Below are positions 26,017 to 36,700 of a DNA stretch of 64,000 nucleotides, piece by piece. Position numbers and translations under genes: made by a program. This DNA comes from an uncultured Bacteroidales bacterium (GTDB lineage Bacteria; Bacteroidota; Bacteroidia; Bacteroidales; UBA932): contig ONOH01000003.1 of assembly GCA_900319405.1 (NCBI GenBank), positions 31,891-95,890 of the forward strand, given 5' to 3'. The notes beneath the pieces were generated by a model. The model saw nothing but the letters and a program-made list of their open reading frames with translations, searched no databases and was not told the origin of the DNA. Position 1 is the stretch's first letter; each line of letters starts with the position of its first letter.

Positions 26017-28230
26017 ATGAAAAGAATCGTCGTATTTGCTGCGCTGCTCCTGCTGGCCGTAGGGCTCAGGGCGCAGACCGAGTGGGTGAACCCGTTTATC
26101 GGCACTTCCAATTTCGGTGCCTGCAATCCCGGAGCGGTGCTGCCCAATGGAATGATGAGCGTAACGCCCTTCAATGTGATGGGCTCGCAGTTGAACACCT
26201 GGGACAAGGACAGCCGATGGTGGAGCACCCCCTATGTAGCGGAGAACAGCTTCTTCACCGGTTATGCGCACGTGAACCTCTCCGGAGTGGGTTGTCCCGA
26301 GCTGGGGAGCCTTCTGACGATGCCCACCACCGGACCGCTCCAGGTAGATTACCACCTTTACGGCAGCGAGTACAAGGACGAGGAAGCACATCCCGGATAC
26401 TACAGCGTACAACTTCTGAACGGCGTATTTTCGGAAGCCACGGCAACAACCCGCACTTCCCTGGAGCGTTATACCTTCCCGGCCGGTGAGGGCAACATCC
26501 TCCTGAACCTGGGAGAAGGCCTTACCAACGAAAGCGGCGCCACCGTGCGACGCGTTTCCGATACCGAGGTGGAAGGCTCCAAACTGATGGGAACCTTCTG
26601 TTACAACCGAAATGCCGTTTTCCCGATTTACTTCGTACTGCGGGTAAGCAAGGCTCCCTCCAGCGCCGGTTACTGGAAAAAACAGCGTCCTATGACCGCC
26701 GAAGCCGCCTGGGACTCCGATGCCGGCAAGTATAAACTGTACCGGAATTACGCCCGCGAGATGAGCGGAGACGATATCGGCTGCTGGTTCCATTACGACA
26801 ACTTGCAGGAAGGGGAGCAGATTCTGGTGCAGATGGGCGTCTCTTTCGTGAGCATCCAGAACGCCCGCGAGAACCTGGACGCCGAGCAGCAGGGCTTCCA
26901 ATTCGAGGCGGTCCGCGCCAAGGCCGATGCCACCTGGCAGCAGCACCTGGGCCGCATCTGCGTGGAAGGCGGAACCGACGACCAGAAGACCATCTTCTAC
27001 ACGGCCCTCTACCATACGCTTCTGCATCCCAATGTGCTCAACGACGTCAACGGCGAGTATCCGCTGATGGAATCCGGTGCCGGCGTGGGCCGGGTGGAGC
27101 CGGGACGAACCCGCTACACCGTCTTTTCCCTTTGGGACACCTACCGCAACCTGCACCAGCTGATGACCCTGCTCTGGCCCGAGAAGCAGACGGACATGGT
27201 GCGCTCGATGATAGACCAGTACCGCGAATGGGGCTGGATGCCCAAGTGGGAACTCTTCGGCAGGGAAACCTGGACGATGGAGGGAGACCCCGCCATCTGC
27301 GTCATTGCCGACACCTGGCTCCGCGGCCTGCGGGACTTCGACATCGAAACCGCCTACGCAGCCTTCCTGAAGAGTGCCGATACCCCCGGCGCCGACAACC
27401 GGATGCGTCCGGACAACGATCCCTATGTGGTGGACGGCTACATTCCGCTGGGGTATTTTGCCGGAGACTTTTCCGGGGACAACTCCGTTTCCCACGCCCT
27501 GGAGTATTACGTGGCCGATTATGCCCTCTCCCGCCTGGCTGCCGACCTGGGCCGTTCCGATGACGCCGCCCGTTTCTATCGGCGTTCCCTGGGTTACAAG
27601 AACTACTACAGCGCCCAGTACAAATGCCTTCGGCCCATCAATCCTGACGGCACCTTCCTCACCCCCTTCAACCCCGAGGACGGGGCCGATTTCTCCAACG
27701 CCCCCGGCTTCCACGAGGGAAGCGCCTGGAACTACAGTTTCGCCGTACCACACGACGTGACCGGCTATGCCAAGCTGATGGGCGGCCAGAAAGCCTTCAT
27801 CGACAACCTCCAGCACGTGTTTGATGAGGGGCTGTACGACCCCGCCAACGAGCCGGACATCGTCTATCCCTACCTGTTCAGCCGCTTCAAGGGAGAGGAA
27901 AAACGCACCTGGACCGCCGTGGAGAACATCCTGGCCCGGCATTATAAGAACGCCCCCGACGGCATTCCCGGCAATGACGACACCGGCACGATGAGCGCCT
28001 GGGCCGTATTCTCGATGCTGGGCTTCTACCCCGACTGCCCCGGAGAGCCGTACTTCACCCTTACGCGCCCCAGCTTTTCCAAGGCTGTGATTTCTCTGCC
28101 CGGAGGCGCAGAACTGGTGGTGAGCCGGTCATCGGCCCAGTCCGCCCGCGCGTTGGTGGACGGCCGCAACAAAGGCTTTCGCCTGTCCCACCGGGACCTT
28201 ATCTCCACCAAGGCCATCCGCTGGAAATAG
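26017..28230 (+). CDS. GH92 alpha-mannosidase (first of three)
   Basis: 737 residues with signal peptide MKRIVVFAALLLLAVGLRAQ. The N-terminal beta-sandwich opens with WVNPFIGTSNFGACNPGAVLPNGM, and the (alpha/alpha)6 barrel carries WDTYRNLHQL and GNDDTGTMSAW (about residue 650) followed by GFYPDCPGEPYF. These are GH92 hallmarks. The family is Ca-dependent and exo-acting on alpha-1,2/1,3/1,4/1,6 mannosides. No lipobox is visible, so a periplasmic location is likely. It is the last gene of the rnr operon and is convergent with GH125, 63 bp away. Linkage specificity cannot be read here. Confidence 0.94.
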   Translation: MKRIVVFAALLLLAVGLRAQTEWVNPFIGTSNFGACNPGAVLPNGMMSVTPFNVMGSQLNTWDKDSRWWSTPYVAENSFFTGYAHVNLSGVGCPELGSLLTMPTTGPLQVDYHLYGSEYKDEEAHPGYYSVQLLNGVFSEATATTRTSLERYTFPAGEGNILLNLGEGLTNESGATVRRVSDTEVEGSKLMGTFCYNRNAVFPIYFVLRVSKAPSSAGYWKKQRPMTAEAAWDSDAGKYKLYRNYAREMSGDDIGCWFHYDNLQEGEQILVQMGVSFVSIQNARENLDAEQQGFQFEAVRAKADATWQQHLGRICVEGGTDDQKTIFYTALYHTLLHPNVLNDVNGEYPLMESGAGVGRVEPGRTRYTVFSLWDTYRNLHQLMTLLWPEKQTDMVRSMIDQYREWGWMPKWELFGRETWTMEGDPAICVIADTWLRGLRDFDIETAYAAFLKSADTPGADNRMRPDNDPYVVDGYIPLGYFAGDFSGDNSVSHALEYYVADYALSRLAADLGRSDDAARFYRRSLGYKNYYSAQYKCLRPINPDGTFLTPFNPEDGADFSNAPGFHEGSAWNYSFAVPHDVTGYAKLMGGQKAFIDNLQHVFDEGLYDPANEPDIVYPYLFSRFKGEEKRTWTAVENILARHYKNAPDGIPGNDDTGTMSAWAVFSMLGFYPDCPGEPYFTLTRPSFSKAVISLPGGAELVVSRSSAQSARALVDGRNKGFRLSHRDLISTKAIRWK

Positions 28231-28252
28231 CACGCAGGCCTTTGTGTGCCGC

Positions 28253-28280
28253 GGAAAGGGGAACAGGCGCATCCCCTTCC
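28253..28280. terminator. possible bidirectional terminator between convergent operons
   Basis: GGAAAGGGGA (28253-28262) pairs with TCCCCTTCC (28272-28280), with one bulge, between the convergent GH92 and GH125 ends. There is no long T-run on either strand. Confidence 0.4.
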
Positions 28281-28293
28281 GGCGCAAGTTTCA

Positions 28294-29700
28294 CTACTTG
28301 ATGCTGTTCAGGAGGGAGAGCTTGCCGTCGGCAACAAGTTTGAGGACGAGTTCGCCGAAGAGGGTGTTCTGCCAGGCGAACCAGGGACGGGTGAAGTTGG
28401 TGGCGTCGTCCTTGTGGAAACTTTCGTGGATAAAGCCGGTGCCGGCGTCGGTGCGAAGGAGCTGCTCCACGCAGGCTTTGATTTCCGCATCGTCGGTGGC
28501 GGTGAAAGCCTTCATCATAATGCTCATCGGCCAGATGGCCTCCTTGCCGATATGCGGGCCGCCAATACCCTCCCCTGCCTTGCCGCGCCAGAAGTACGGA
28601 TTGGATTCACTCCAGACGAAGCGGCGGGTGTTCTGGGCGATGGGGTCGGAGGCCATCCCGGGCTCCAGGTACGTCAGGGCCAGCAGGGACGGCACGTTGG
28701 CATCGTCCATACAATAGGCATTGCCGAAACCGTCCACCTCGAAAGCGTAGATGTCTCCGAACTCGGGATGGTGTACGACGGCGTGTTTTTTCAGGGCAGC
28801 CTCCACCTCAGTGGCCAGGGCGGTGCAGCGGGCGGCCAGGGCGGCATTCCCGTTCACCTCGGAGAGAATTTCGGCCGCCTTGCGCAGGATGCTCACCGCA
28901 AAGAAATTGGAAGGAACCAGGAATTCGAACTGGGTGGCATCGTCGGAAGGGCGGAAGCTGGAGGCGATAAGGCCTACCGGTTTCACGGGATGGCCCAGCC
29001 CCACGCGGGCCTTGGTGTCCAGCTGGCGGTCAGTCACACGGAGGAAGAAGTACGGCCCGTCGCCGTCCTTCCGCTGCTGGGTGGTGAAGGTTTCCAGGAT
29101 GGTTTCGATGGTCTTGAGCCAGAGGTCGTCGAAAACGGAAGTGTCCCCGGTCACCTTCCAATAATGGTGAGCCAGGCGCACGGGATAGCAGTGGGAGTCG
29201 ATTTCCCACTTGCGCTCCCATACGTTGGGGTCTTGCGGGGTGCCCGTCTGGTCATCGTCCCCGTGGTCTCCGGTGGGCCCCTGGTTGAAGGCGTTGGCGT
29301 AAGGGTCTATGTTGATGAGCGTGAACTGCTGGCGAATGACGCCGGCTACCATCTTGCGAAGATGCTCGTCATCCTTGCACAGATCTACATAAGGCCATAC
29401 CTGCGCACCGGAATCCCGGAGCCACATCGCGTGAATGTCTCCGGTATATACGAAGGTGAGCCCGGTGGACTCGTCGTAATGCACCGTGGTATCCAGGGTG
29501 TTGGGGAAGCAGTTCCGGAACATCCAGCGGAGCTTGGGGTTGGTGAGCTGGGGAGCAATCTCGGCAATCTTGGCCTCGACGGCTTCCGAGACGAAGAGGC
29601 GGTCCTGAGGAGCCGGACGCTGGTCGGGATACTTCTGCGCGCAGGCCGTCAGGCTCACGCAAAAGACAAGCAAGGAAAGCGTAATACGTAACATATTCAT
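28294..29700 (-). CDS. GH125 exo-alpha-1,6-mannosidase lipoprotein
   Basis: A 468-residue, metal-independent GH125 (DUF1237) enzyme cutting alpha-1,6-linked mannose, such as the N-glycan core branch. The start at 29700 gives MNMLRITLSLLVFCVSLTAC (lipobox SLTAC); the longer frame to 29730 runs through a hairpin. The (alpha/alpha)6 barrel shows TGDIHAMWLRDSGAQVWPY, HGDDDQTGTP, WEIDSHCYPVRLAHHYW and MDDANVPSLLALTYL. It is the last gene of the susC-susD-GH92-GH125 operon and is separated from GH92 by a hairpin, so it may be expressed at a different level. Confidence 0.93.
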   Translation of the reverse strand: MNMLRITLSLLVFCVSLTACAQKYPDQRPAPQDRLFVSEAVEAKIAEIAPQLTNPKLRWMFRNCFPNTLDTTVHYDESTGLTFVYTGDIHAMWLRDSGAQVWPYVDLCKDDEHLRKMVAGVIRQQFTLINIDPYANAFNQGPTGDHGDDDQTGTPQDPNVWERKWEIDSHCYPVRLAHHYWKVTGDTSVFDDLWLKTIETILETFTTQQRKDGDGPYFFLRVTDRQLDTKARVGLGHPVKPVGLIASSFRPSDDATQFEFLVPSNFFAVSILRKAAEILSEVNGNAALAARCTALATEVEAALKKHAVVHHPEFGDIYAFEVDGFGNAYCMDDANVPSLLALTYLEPGMASDPIAQNTRRFVWSESNPYFWRGKAGEGIGGPHIGKEAIWPMSIMMKAFTATDDAEIKACVEQLLRTDAGTGFIHESFHKDDATNFTRPWFAWQNTLFGELVLKLVADGKLSLLNSIK

Positions 29701-29716
29701 TATCAATCGTTTGTAG

Positions 29717-29750
29717 AAAATCCTCTGCACTTTTTGCGCAGAGGATTATA
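29717..29750. repeat. hairpin repeat copy 1 between GH92 and GH125
   Basis: Arms ATCCTCTGC (29720-29728) and GCAGAGGAT (29738-29746) surround a T-rich loop. Nearly the same palindrome, including flanking AAAA and CGTAAA, recurs at 37148-37189. On the transcribed strand it is a hairpin without a long T-run, so it may be an attenuator or RNA-processing element. Confidence 0.55.
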
Positions 29751-29756
29751 CGTAAA

Positions 29757-32012
29757 TTATTGATTATTAGCCGATTGCAAATCACCAGCAGAGGCCATGG
29801 AATAGGGTTTGTCGGCGGGGTCGGTGCCGCGGGTATAGGAGGGTTGGGCCGACATGCCGAAACGGAGCTTAGCGCCATCCACCAGGTCTTTGTGTTCCAG
29901 GTAGTTGTGGTTCCAGGCCTTGCCGTTGAGGGTAAGGCTCTGCACATAGTAGGCCTCGTCGCCGTTGTCAGGAGCGTCGATGAGCACATCACCGCCGGGA
30001 AGGTGCAGGACGGCTTTCCTGAACAGCGGGGTACCCAGGGCGTACTGGCCGCTGCCGGGGCACACGGGATAGAAGCCCAGGGCGCTGAATACGTACCAGG
30101 CCGATGTCTGGCCGTTGTCCTCGTCCCCGCAGTAAGCATCGGCCCAGGGGGTGTAGAATTTCTCCATCACTTCGCGCACGCGGGCCTGGGTCTTCCAGGG
30201 CTGGCCGCTCCAGTCATACAGATAGAGCATGTGCTGGATGGGCTGGTTGCCGTGGGCGTAGTTGCCCATTCCCATCACCGTCATTTCGATAATCTCGTGG
30301 ATGGGGAAACCGTAGTAGGAGTCGTCGTACTTGGGCGGCATCACGAACACGTTGTCCAGCGTGGCGTTGAAGGCATCCTCCCCGCCCATCAGGCCGATCA
30401 GGCCCTGGATGTCGTGGAAAACGCTCCAGGTGTAATGCAGGCTGTTTCCTTCGGTGAAGTCTCCGCCCCATTTCAGGGGCGAGAAGGGACGGCGGAAGCT
30501 GCCATCGGCCTGGCGGCCGTTCATCAGGCCCACCTCCGCATCATAGAGCTTGCGGTAGTTAAAGGCGGCCTGCCTGTAGGGCTCCAGTTCCTGCGGAGAC
30601 TTGCCCAGGGCCAGACCCAGCTGCCAGATGCACCAGTCGTCGTAGGCATATTCCAGGGTACGGGCAGCGTTTTCCTTGATTCCCACATCACAGGGGACAT
30701 AGCCCAGCTCGTCATAATACTCCCAACCCAGGCGGCCGGTGGAACTGGCCTCGGGATGCACCGCGTGGGCGTCGTGCAACACCGCTTCCCAGAGTTTTTC
30801 CACGTCATAGCCGCGGATGCCCTTCAGGTAGGCATCGGCCACGACGGAGGCGCTGTTGTTGCCCACCATGCAGCCGCGGTGCCCGGGCGAAGCCCACTCG
30901 GGCAGGAATCCGCTTTCCAAATAATCGTTCACCAGGCCTTCCTGCACGCGGGCCGATACCTCCGGATACAGCAGGTTCATCAGCGGGAAGAGGCTGCGGA
31001 AGGTATCCCAGAAGCCCGTGTCGGTGAAGAAGTAGCCCTTTTCGATGCGACCGTTGTGCGGGCTGTAGTGGACGCGCTCCCCGGCGGCGTTGATTTCCGA
31101 AAGGTCCCGCGGGAAGAGGACGCTGCGGTAGAGGCAGCTGTAGAAGGTGCGAAGGTGGTCGATGTTGCCGTCTTCCACCTCGATGCGGCCGAGGGTCTCG
31201 TTCCAGACCTTCCTTGCCGATGCCTTGACGGCCTCGAAGCCACCGGACACCTCCTTCAGGTTCAGGAGAGCCTGTTCGGCCGAGATGAAGGACGATGCCA
31301 CCTGGAGGTTCACCACCTGGCCCCGGACGGTCTTGAAGCCCACGAGGGCGACGTCTTCCCGGGCGGGAAGGGCCTCCAGGGGTGTGTCGGACTTGACTAC
31401 GAACCAGTTTTTGAAACCTTCGGCCACGCCGCCGTGGTTGTGGACGGTGTAGCCGCAGAGGGTATGGGCATCGGCCAGTTCCACCTGTCCGCCCTCGAAG
31501 GCGTCCACCACCAGGTAGGAGTCCCCTTCCGGATAGGTGAGGCGGAAAGCGGCCGCATGGGAAGTGGGGGTGAGTTCGGCGGTAACGTCGTGATCGGCCA
31601 GATAGACGCTGTAATAGTAGGGGGTTGCCTTTTCCGCCTTGTGGGAGAACCAGCTGGCGCGGGCGTCCTGGTCCCACACGGGGCCGGTGGTCACGGGCAT
31701 GATGGAGAAGGCGCCGTAGTCATTGATCCAGGGACTGGGCTGGTGCGTCTGCTTGAGCCCGCGGATGTGGGTGGCATCATAGCGGTACGTCCATCCGTCT
31801 CCGTTTTTACCGGTCTGCGGTGTCCAGAAATGTGCGCCCCAAGGCACGGCCACGGCCGGATAGGTGTTGCCCGTGGAGAGCTGGAACGAGGAGAGCGTCC
31901 CACCCATCGTGTTTACATAATCTACCGGATCGGTTTTGGGCTGCGGACTTTCCTGGCAGCAGGCCCAGGCCACAAAGAGGGCCACAAGGGGAAAAAGAAA
32001 GCGTTTCATCAT
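29757..32012 (-). CDS. GH92 alpha-mannosidase lipoprotein (second of three)
   Basis: 751 residues. Signal MMKRFLFPLVALFVAWACC gives a lipobox (VAWAC). GH92 marks are VDYVNTMGGTLSSFQLSTGN, NTYPAVAVPWGAHFWTPQTG, FWDTFRSLFPLMNLL, GNYAHGNQPIQHMLYLYDW and GDEDNGQTSAW (about residue 630). The opening differs from the CNPGAVLPNG type of the first copy and resembles the GH92 group with TxPxxxxPxG-type loops, so linkage specificity may differ. It is third in the minus-strand PUL, after susD, beyond a GC-rich hairpin. Confidence 0.93.
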   Translation of the reverse strand: MMKRFLFPLVALFVAWACCQESPQPKTDPVDYVNTMGGTLSSFQLSTGNTYPAVAVPWGAHFWTPQTGKNGDGWTYRYDATHIRGLKQTHQPSPWINDYGAFSIMPVTTGPVWDQDARASWFSHKAEKATPYYYSVYLADHDVTAELTPTSHAAAFRLTYPEGDSYLVVDAFEGGQVELADAHTLCGYTVHNHGGVAEGFKNWFVVKSDTPLEALPAREDVALVGFKTVRGQVVNLQVASSFISAEQALLNLKEVSGGFEAVKASARKVWNETLGRIEVEDGNIDHLRTFYSCLYRSVLFPRDLSEINAAGERVHYSPHNGRIEKGYFFTDTGFWDTFRSLFPLMNLLYPEVSARVQEGLVNDYLESGFLPEWASPGHRGCMVGNNSASVVADAYLKGIRGYDVEKLWEAVLHDAHAVHPEASSTGRLGWEYYDELGYVPCDVGIKENAARTLEYAYDDWCIWQLGLALGKSPQELEPYRQAAFNYRKLYDAEVGLMNGRQADGSFRRPFSPLKWGGDFTEGNSLHYTWSVFHDIQGLIGLMGGEDAFNATLDNVFVMPPKYDDSYYGFPIHEIIEMTVMGMGNYAHGNQPIQHMLYLYDWSGQPWKTQARVREVMEKFYTPWADAYCGDEDNGQTSAWYVFSALGFYPVCPGSGQYALGTPLFRKAVLHLPGGDVLIDAPDNGDEAYYVQSLTLNGKAWNHNYLEHKDLVDGAKLRFGMSAQPSYTRGTDPADKPYSMASAGDLQSANNQ

Positions 32013-32060
32013 ATGCGGATTATTCTTGTAAAGATAATCATTCTTGCCGATATAGCAAAA

Positions 32061-32088
32061 AGGCCGGCCCCCGGAAAGGGGCCAGCCT
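32061..32088 (-). terminator. attenuator-type hairpin after susD (locus A)
   Basis: AGGC-C-GGCCCC (32061-32071) faces GGGGCC-A-GCCT (32078-32088), ten pairs and one mismatch. On the minus strand it is followed by TTTTT. It sits between susD and GH92 in the same operon, so partial termination would favour susCD expression. Confidence 0.6.
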
Positions 32089-32109
32089 CGAAAGAATAAG
32101 CGATTCCGA

Positions 32110-33735
32110 TCAGAACTTGTTGTTGGGAGCGGCGGTAGCGCTCTGGGTACCGGTGCCGTTCAGGCTCCAGAAAATACCCTTCTCCATGTTCTTGGCGTTG
32201 TAGTCGGAGAACTCGGAAGGAATGTTACCGGCGTTGGTGTTGTACTCGTTCTGCGGGTAAGGGATACGCTGGATGATGTTGCCCACGCTCACGCCGGAGC
32301 TGGCGCTCACGGCCGGGTAGGTCAGGACCTTGGAAGCGTAGTCCGGATAACCGGTACGGCGCTGCTCGGCCCAGGCCTCGGCAGAGTTGGGATACAGGGC
32401 AATCCACTTCTGGATCATGATGGAACGCAGCTGCTGCTCCTTGGAAGAACCGAAGGCGGGCAGGGCGGCGATGTAGGCATTCTGCTCGGCGGCGGAAATG
32501 GTCTTGCTGCCGTAGGAACGGGTGACAAACACGCCGATCTCGTCCATGGAAGCCTTGATAGCAGCCTTCCAGAGGGCCTCGGCGTCGCCGCCGATCCAGC
32601 CGCGGAGAACGGCCTCGGCCTTCAGGAACAGCGCCTCGGAATAGGAGCTGTAGCACCAGGAGAGGTTCTCGCCGCCCTTGCCGCTGTAGTGGAAGAAACC
32701 GTCGGTCTCATACATGTTCAGGCGGGCATAGGACTTGTTGGTGCCGTGCTCCTTGATGATACCGGCCTTGTTGTCAGCGGTGTAGTCGAAGGGATAACCG
32801 TCCCAGTTGCTGCCGACAAGGGCCTCTACGGTACCGGGCAGGAAGAAGAAGGCGCGGCGAGGGTCCACGACGCCGGTGGCGTAACCCTTGTTAGTGCCGT
32901 TCATCATGTCCATGAAGTCGCAGTTGGTGAAGGTGTTGGACCAGTCGTTGAAGGTACGGTCATAGTAGTCACCCCAGACACCGGTGTCGCAGCTGATGCG
33001 GGCGTAGTCGGAAGGGCTGTCGAAGCAAGCGGAGGATGCCGTGACGAAATCCTGCTTGAAGTTGTCCCATACATTGGCAAAACGCATGCTCAGACGCATG
33101 ATGAGGGTGTTGCCGAATTTCTTCCACTGGTTCCAGTCGTTGTTGAACAGGAAGTCATAGTCACCAAAATCGAGCTGAGTAGAAGTGGTGCCAAGCAAAG
33201 TCACATCATTCTTCAAGCGCTTAATCAGGTCGGCATAAATGTCTTCAACTTTGCTGTAGGGCAGCGTTTCACCTTTACCGGCAGCGAACTTACCCTCTGC
33301 ATCGAAATAAGGTGCATCTCCGTGACGATCGATAACACGCAGGAATAAAACGATATTCCAAATATCATTGGCTGCCTTGACGCAGGAATAGAAATCCTTG
33401 TCTCCGCAAATCCCGTCAATCAACCAATACTCCTGTAAACGATCCGTGTAAAAGTCGCGCCAGTAGATGTCGCCCCAACCGGCGTTGTAGCGCCAGTAAT
33501 CGGTCCAGCCCAGGCCATCGGCGAAATAGTGGGCATACATATCGTCATTCAAGTTGAAGTTACGCTGGTGGTCGTTGGAGGAACCATAGTACAACGTGCG
33601 TCCAAAGACCATACTCGGCTTACCGGAGTCCAAAGAAAGGCCGGTGGTGGATTTGTTCATCTCGTCGAACTTGGCGGTACAGGAAGCCAGGGCGAGGAGA
33701 GCCAGTACAGGTATGATAAACTTTTTCATATTCAT
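32110..33735 (-). CDS. SusD/RagB-family nutrient-binding lipoprotein (locus A)
   Basis: 541 residues with lipoprotein signal MNMKKFIIPVLALLALASC. It has features of the SusD_2 type: a polar post-lipobox segment FDEMNKSTTGL, a helical TPR-like body (WNQWKKFGNTLIMRLSMRFA, WCYSSYSEALFLKAEAVLRGW), and a C-terminal EQQLRSIMIQKWIALYPNSAEAWAEQRRTGYPD. It caps the SusC transporter 15 bp upstream and captures oligosaccharide at the cell surface. The downstream GH92 and GH125 suggest mannose-rich glycans as ligand (inference). Confidence 0.92.
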   Translation of the reverse strand: MNMKKFIIPVLALLALASCTAKFDEMNKSTTGLSLDSGKPSMVFGRTLYYGSSNDHQRNFNLNDDMYAHYFADGLGWTDYWRYNAGWGDIYWRDFYTDRLQEYWLIDGICGDKDFYSCVKAANDIWNIVLFLRVIDRHGDAPYFDAEGKFAAGKGETLPYSKVEDIYADLIKRLKNDVTLLGTTSTQLDFGDYDFLFNNDWNQWKKFGNTLIMRLSMRFANVWDNFKQDFVTASSACFDSPSDYARISCDTGVWGDYYDRTFNDWSNTFTNCDFMDMMNGTNKGYATGVVDPRRAFFFLPGTVEALVGSNWDGYPFDYTADNKAGIIKEHGTNKSYARLNMYETDGFFHYSGKGGENLSWCYSSYSEALFLKAEAVLRGWIGGDAEALWKAAIKASMDEIGVFVTRSYGSKTISAAEQNAYIAALPAFGSSKEQQLRSIMIQKWIALYPNSAEAWAEQRRTGYPDYASKVLTYPAVSASSGVSVGNIIQRIPYPQNEYNTNAGNIPSEFSDYNAKNMEKGIFWSLNGTGTQSATAAPNNKF

Positions 33736-33749
33736 TATCTCCCTTTAGA

Positions 33750-36700
33750 TTAGAAACCGATGTTGATGGCTACGCCAAAGTTGCGGGTGGCCGGATACGG
33801 GCACAGGTCAAGGGCGGTTGCCATGAGGGAATTCTCGGTGAGAGCACCGTCAGGCGTGGTGCCCGGGGTGTGCTTGATGAAGTAGAAGAGGTTGGAGCCG
33901 ACGGCGGAGATGCGAGCGTTGTCCACATAGCCGTTGAACGTGCGCTCCAGCCATTTCTTGGGAAGGCTGTAGCTGATGGAGAGCTCGGAGAGCTTCAGGA
34001 AGGAAGCATCGTACACGCACTCCTCCATGGGGATGTTGTTCCAGTAGTTCTGGGCCGTCACGGACTTGTTGTTCCTGGAGCCGTCCTCGAACACACCCTC
34101 GATGACGCGGTCGCTGCGGTCGACCGTGCGGAGGCCGGTACCGCTATGCAGGGTCATATACTCCGTAGCGGAGTACAGGCTGCCGCCCTTCTGGAAGGAG
34201 AACAGGGCGTTCACGCCCAGGCCCTTCCAGGCAAAGTTAAGGCCGAAGGAACCGGTGAAGTCCGGAGCCACGCTGGCAATTTCCTTGTTGGACTCAATGA
34301 CGGGCAGGCCGTTTTCGCCGATTACCTTGTTGCCATTGGCGTCACGCTTGTAACCGGTGGCCACGAAGGTGCCAATCTGCTGACCTTCGATGGCATAGAC
34401 GGTACCGTCGCCGGAGGAAGAGAAGTTGATGCCGCCCAGGGAGTAACGGTCCACGTCGATGCCCATTTCGGCATTGTGATAGAGCTCTACGACCTTGTTC
34501 CAGTTCTTGGCGAAGTTGAAGGTGGCGCCGAAGGTAACGTCGCGGGTGCGGATGAAGTCACCGTTGAGCTGGAGCTCGATACCCCGGTTCTGGATGTTAC
34601 CGGCATTGATCCACTGGTTCTGCACACCGGAGGAGTAAGGAAGGGCGATTCTCATCACCTGGTTCCGGGTGTTGGAGTGATAGTAGGTGAGGTCGATGCC
34701 CAGGCGGTTCTTGAAGAAGTGCCACTCGGTACCCACTTCCCAGGAAGTCACCATCTCGGGCTTCAGGTTGGCGTTGGCGCGGGTGGTGGGGTAGGTGATG
34801 TACTGCTGACCGTTGACGCCGCTGGTGGTACCCAGGAGGGTTTCCAGCTGATAAGGATCGGTGTCCTTACCCACCTTTGCCCAGGAGGCGCGGATCTTAC
34901 CATAGTCCAGAACGTCCTTGTTGTAGTCCACCTCCATGGCGTCCAGCATGCCGGTCACCAGGTAGGAAAGGCTCACGGAAGGATAGAAGTAGCTGCGGTT
35001 AGCGGCGGGAAGGGTGGAGGACCAGTCGTTGCGGGCGGTCACATCCAGGAAGAGGAAGTTCTTCCATCCCAGGTTGGCAAAAGCGTACAGGGACTGGATT
35101 TCCTTCTCATAGATATCATTATAGGTATCGCCGTCCAGTCTTCCGGCCCTGATATAGTAGGCACCAGGGAAAGGAATGTCCTTGGCGGTGGAGGCAAGCG
35201 TCTCCACTTTGTAATGCATGATGTTGCCACCCACGCTGGCGCCGAATTCGAAGTCACCCCAGGTATTGTTGTAGGAGAGCAGGCCTTCCAGGTTGTTTTC
35301 CATGGTGGTGGATTTCCTCATGGAAAAGGACGGCCAGTTGAAACCGGAAGTATCGTAGAAGCGGGTGGTCTTTTCCGTCACACCTGCCCAGGTGATACCT
35401 TCCTTCACTTTGAATGTGAGGTTCTTCATCAGGTTGATGGTGAGGGAGCCCACACCGAAGAACTTGTTCTGAACGTCTCCGTTCCGGTGGTTGTTCTGGA
35501 TGAAGTAAGGGTTCTGGCAGTTGGGGCTTACCTCGTGCCAGTTGATCTGGGATTCCGCATCGGCACCTGCAGCGGCACCGGCCTCGTCGAGCCAGTGCTC
35601 GGCCAGGTCGGAGATCTTGATGTTACGGGGCATCGTAAGGATGCTGAAGGAGGAACCGTAGGCACCACGGGCCTGGCGGTTGTTACCGGCGGTGTTCACG
35701 TAGTTGGCCTTCACGTCCAGCTTGAGCCAGTCGGTGAGCTTGTTGCTGGTCACGAAATCCACGCTGGTACGCCGGATGTTGGAGGTGCGCACCACGGAGT
35801 TGGTGTTGTCATAACCCAGGGTGAGACGGAAGGGGTTGTCCTTTCCGCCGCCGGCGAGGGTCACGTTGTTGCTCTGGCTGTTGCCGGTGCGGTAAAACTC
35901 CTTCCAGGGATTCTCGGTGCCGATGAAGGAAATCTTGGAGGAACCGTCCCACCAGTTGTTCACCTGCGTGGAGGCACTCATAGCGGGACCCCAGGAACCG
36001 GTGGACTGAGGATCGTACTCGCCCAGGGAGCCCTGGCCGTACACATTCTGGAGAGCCGGGAAGTAGGCAACGGGAGACCAGGTGAACTTGCCGCTGTAGC
36101 TGACACCGATCTTCTGATGACCCTTGCCGCCCTTCTTGGTGGTGATGAGGATGACACCGTTACCGGCGCGGGAACCGTACAGAGCGGCAGCAGTGGCGCC
36201 CTTCAGCACGGAAACGCTCTCGATGTCCTCGGGGTTGATGTCGAACGCACCGCTCTGGTGGTCCACCGAACCCCACAGGCCGGCCTGGTCGGCACCGGGA
36301 GTACCGCCATTGTCGTAAGGAACACCGTCCACCACGTACAGCGGGGAGTTGTTGTCACTCAGGGAAGAGTTACCACGGAGGACCACACGGGTGGAACCAC
36401 CGGCACCGGTAGCGGAATTGTTGATCATCAGACCGGCCACCTTGCCCATCAGGGCATCGGTGAGGGTGACGCCGCCGCCGCGGGTGAGCTCTTCGGCCTT
36501 CACGTCCTGCACGGCATAACCGAGGGACTTCTTTTCACGGGTGATACCCAGGGCAGTGACCACCACCTCGTCCAGCAGTTCGCTGTCTTCCTTGAGGACG
36601 ATGTTCACGGGAGAACCGTCGAAAACGAAGGAAGCGTCGGCATAGCCGATGCAGCTTACGTTCACGGTAGCACCCACGGGCACGTTGTTAAGTGTAAAGG

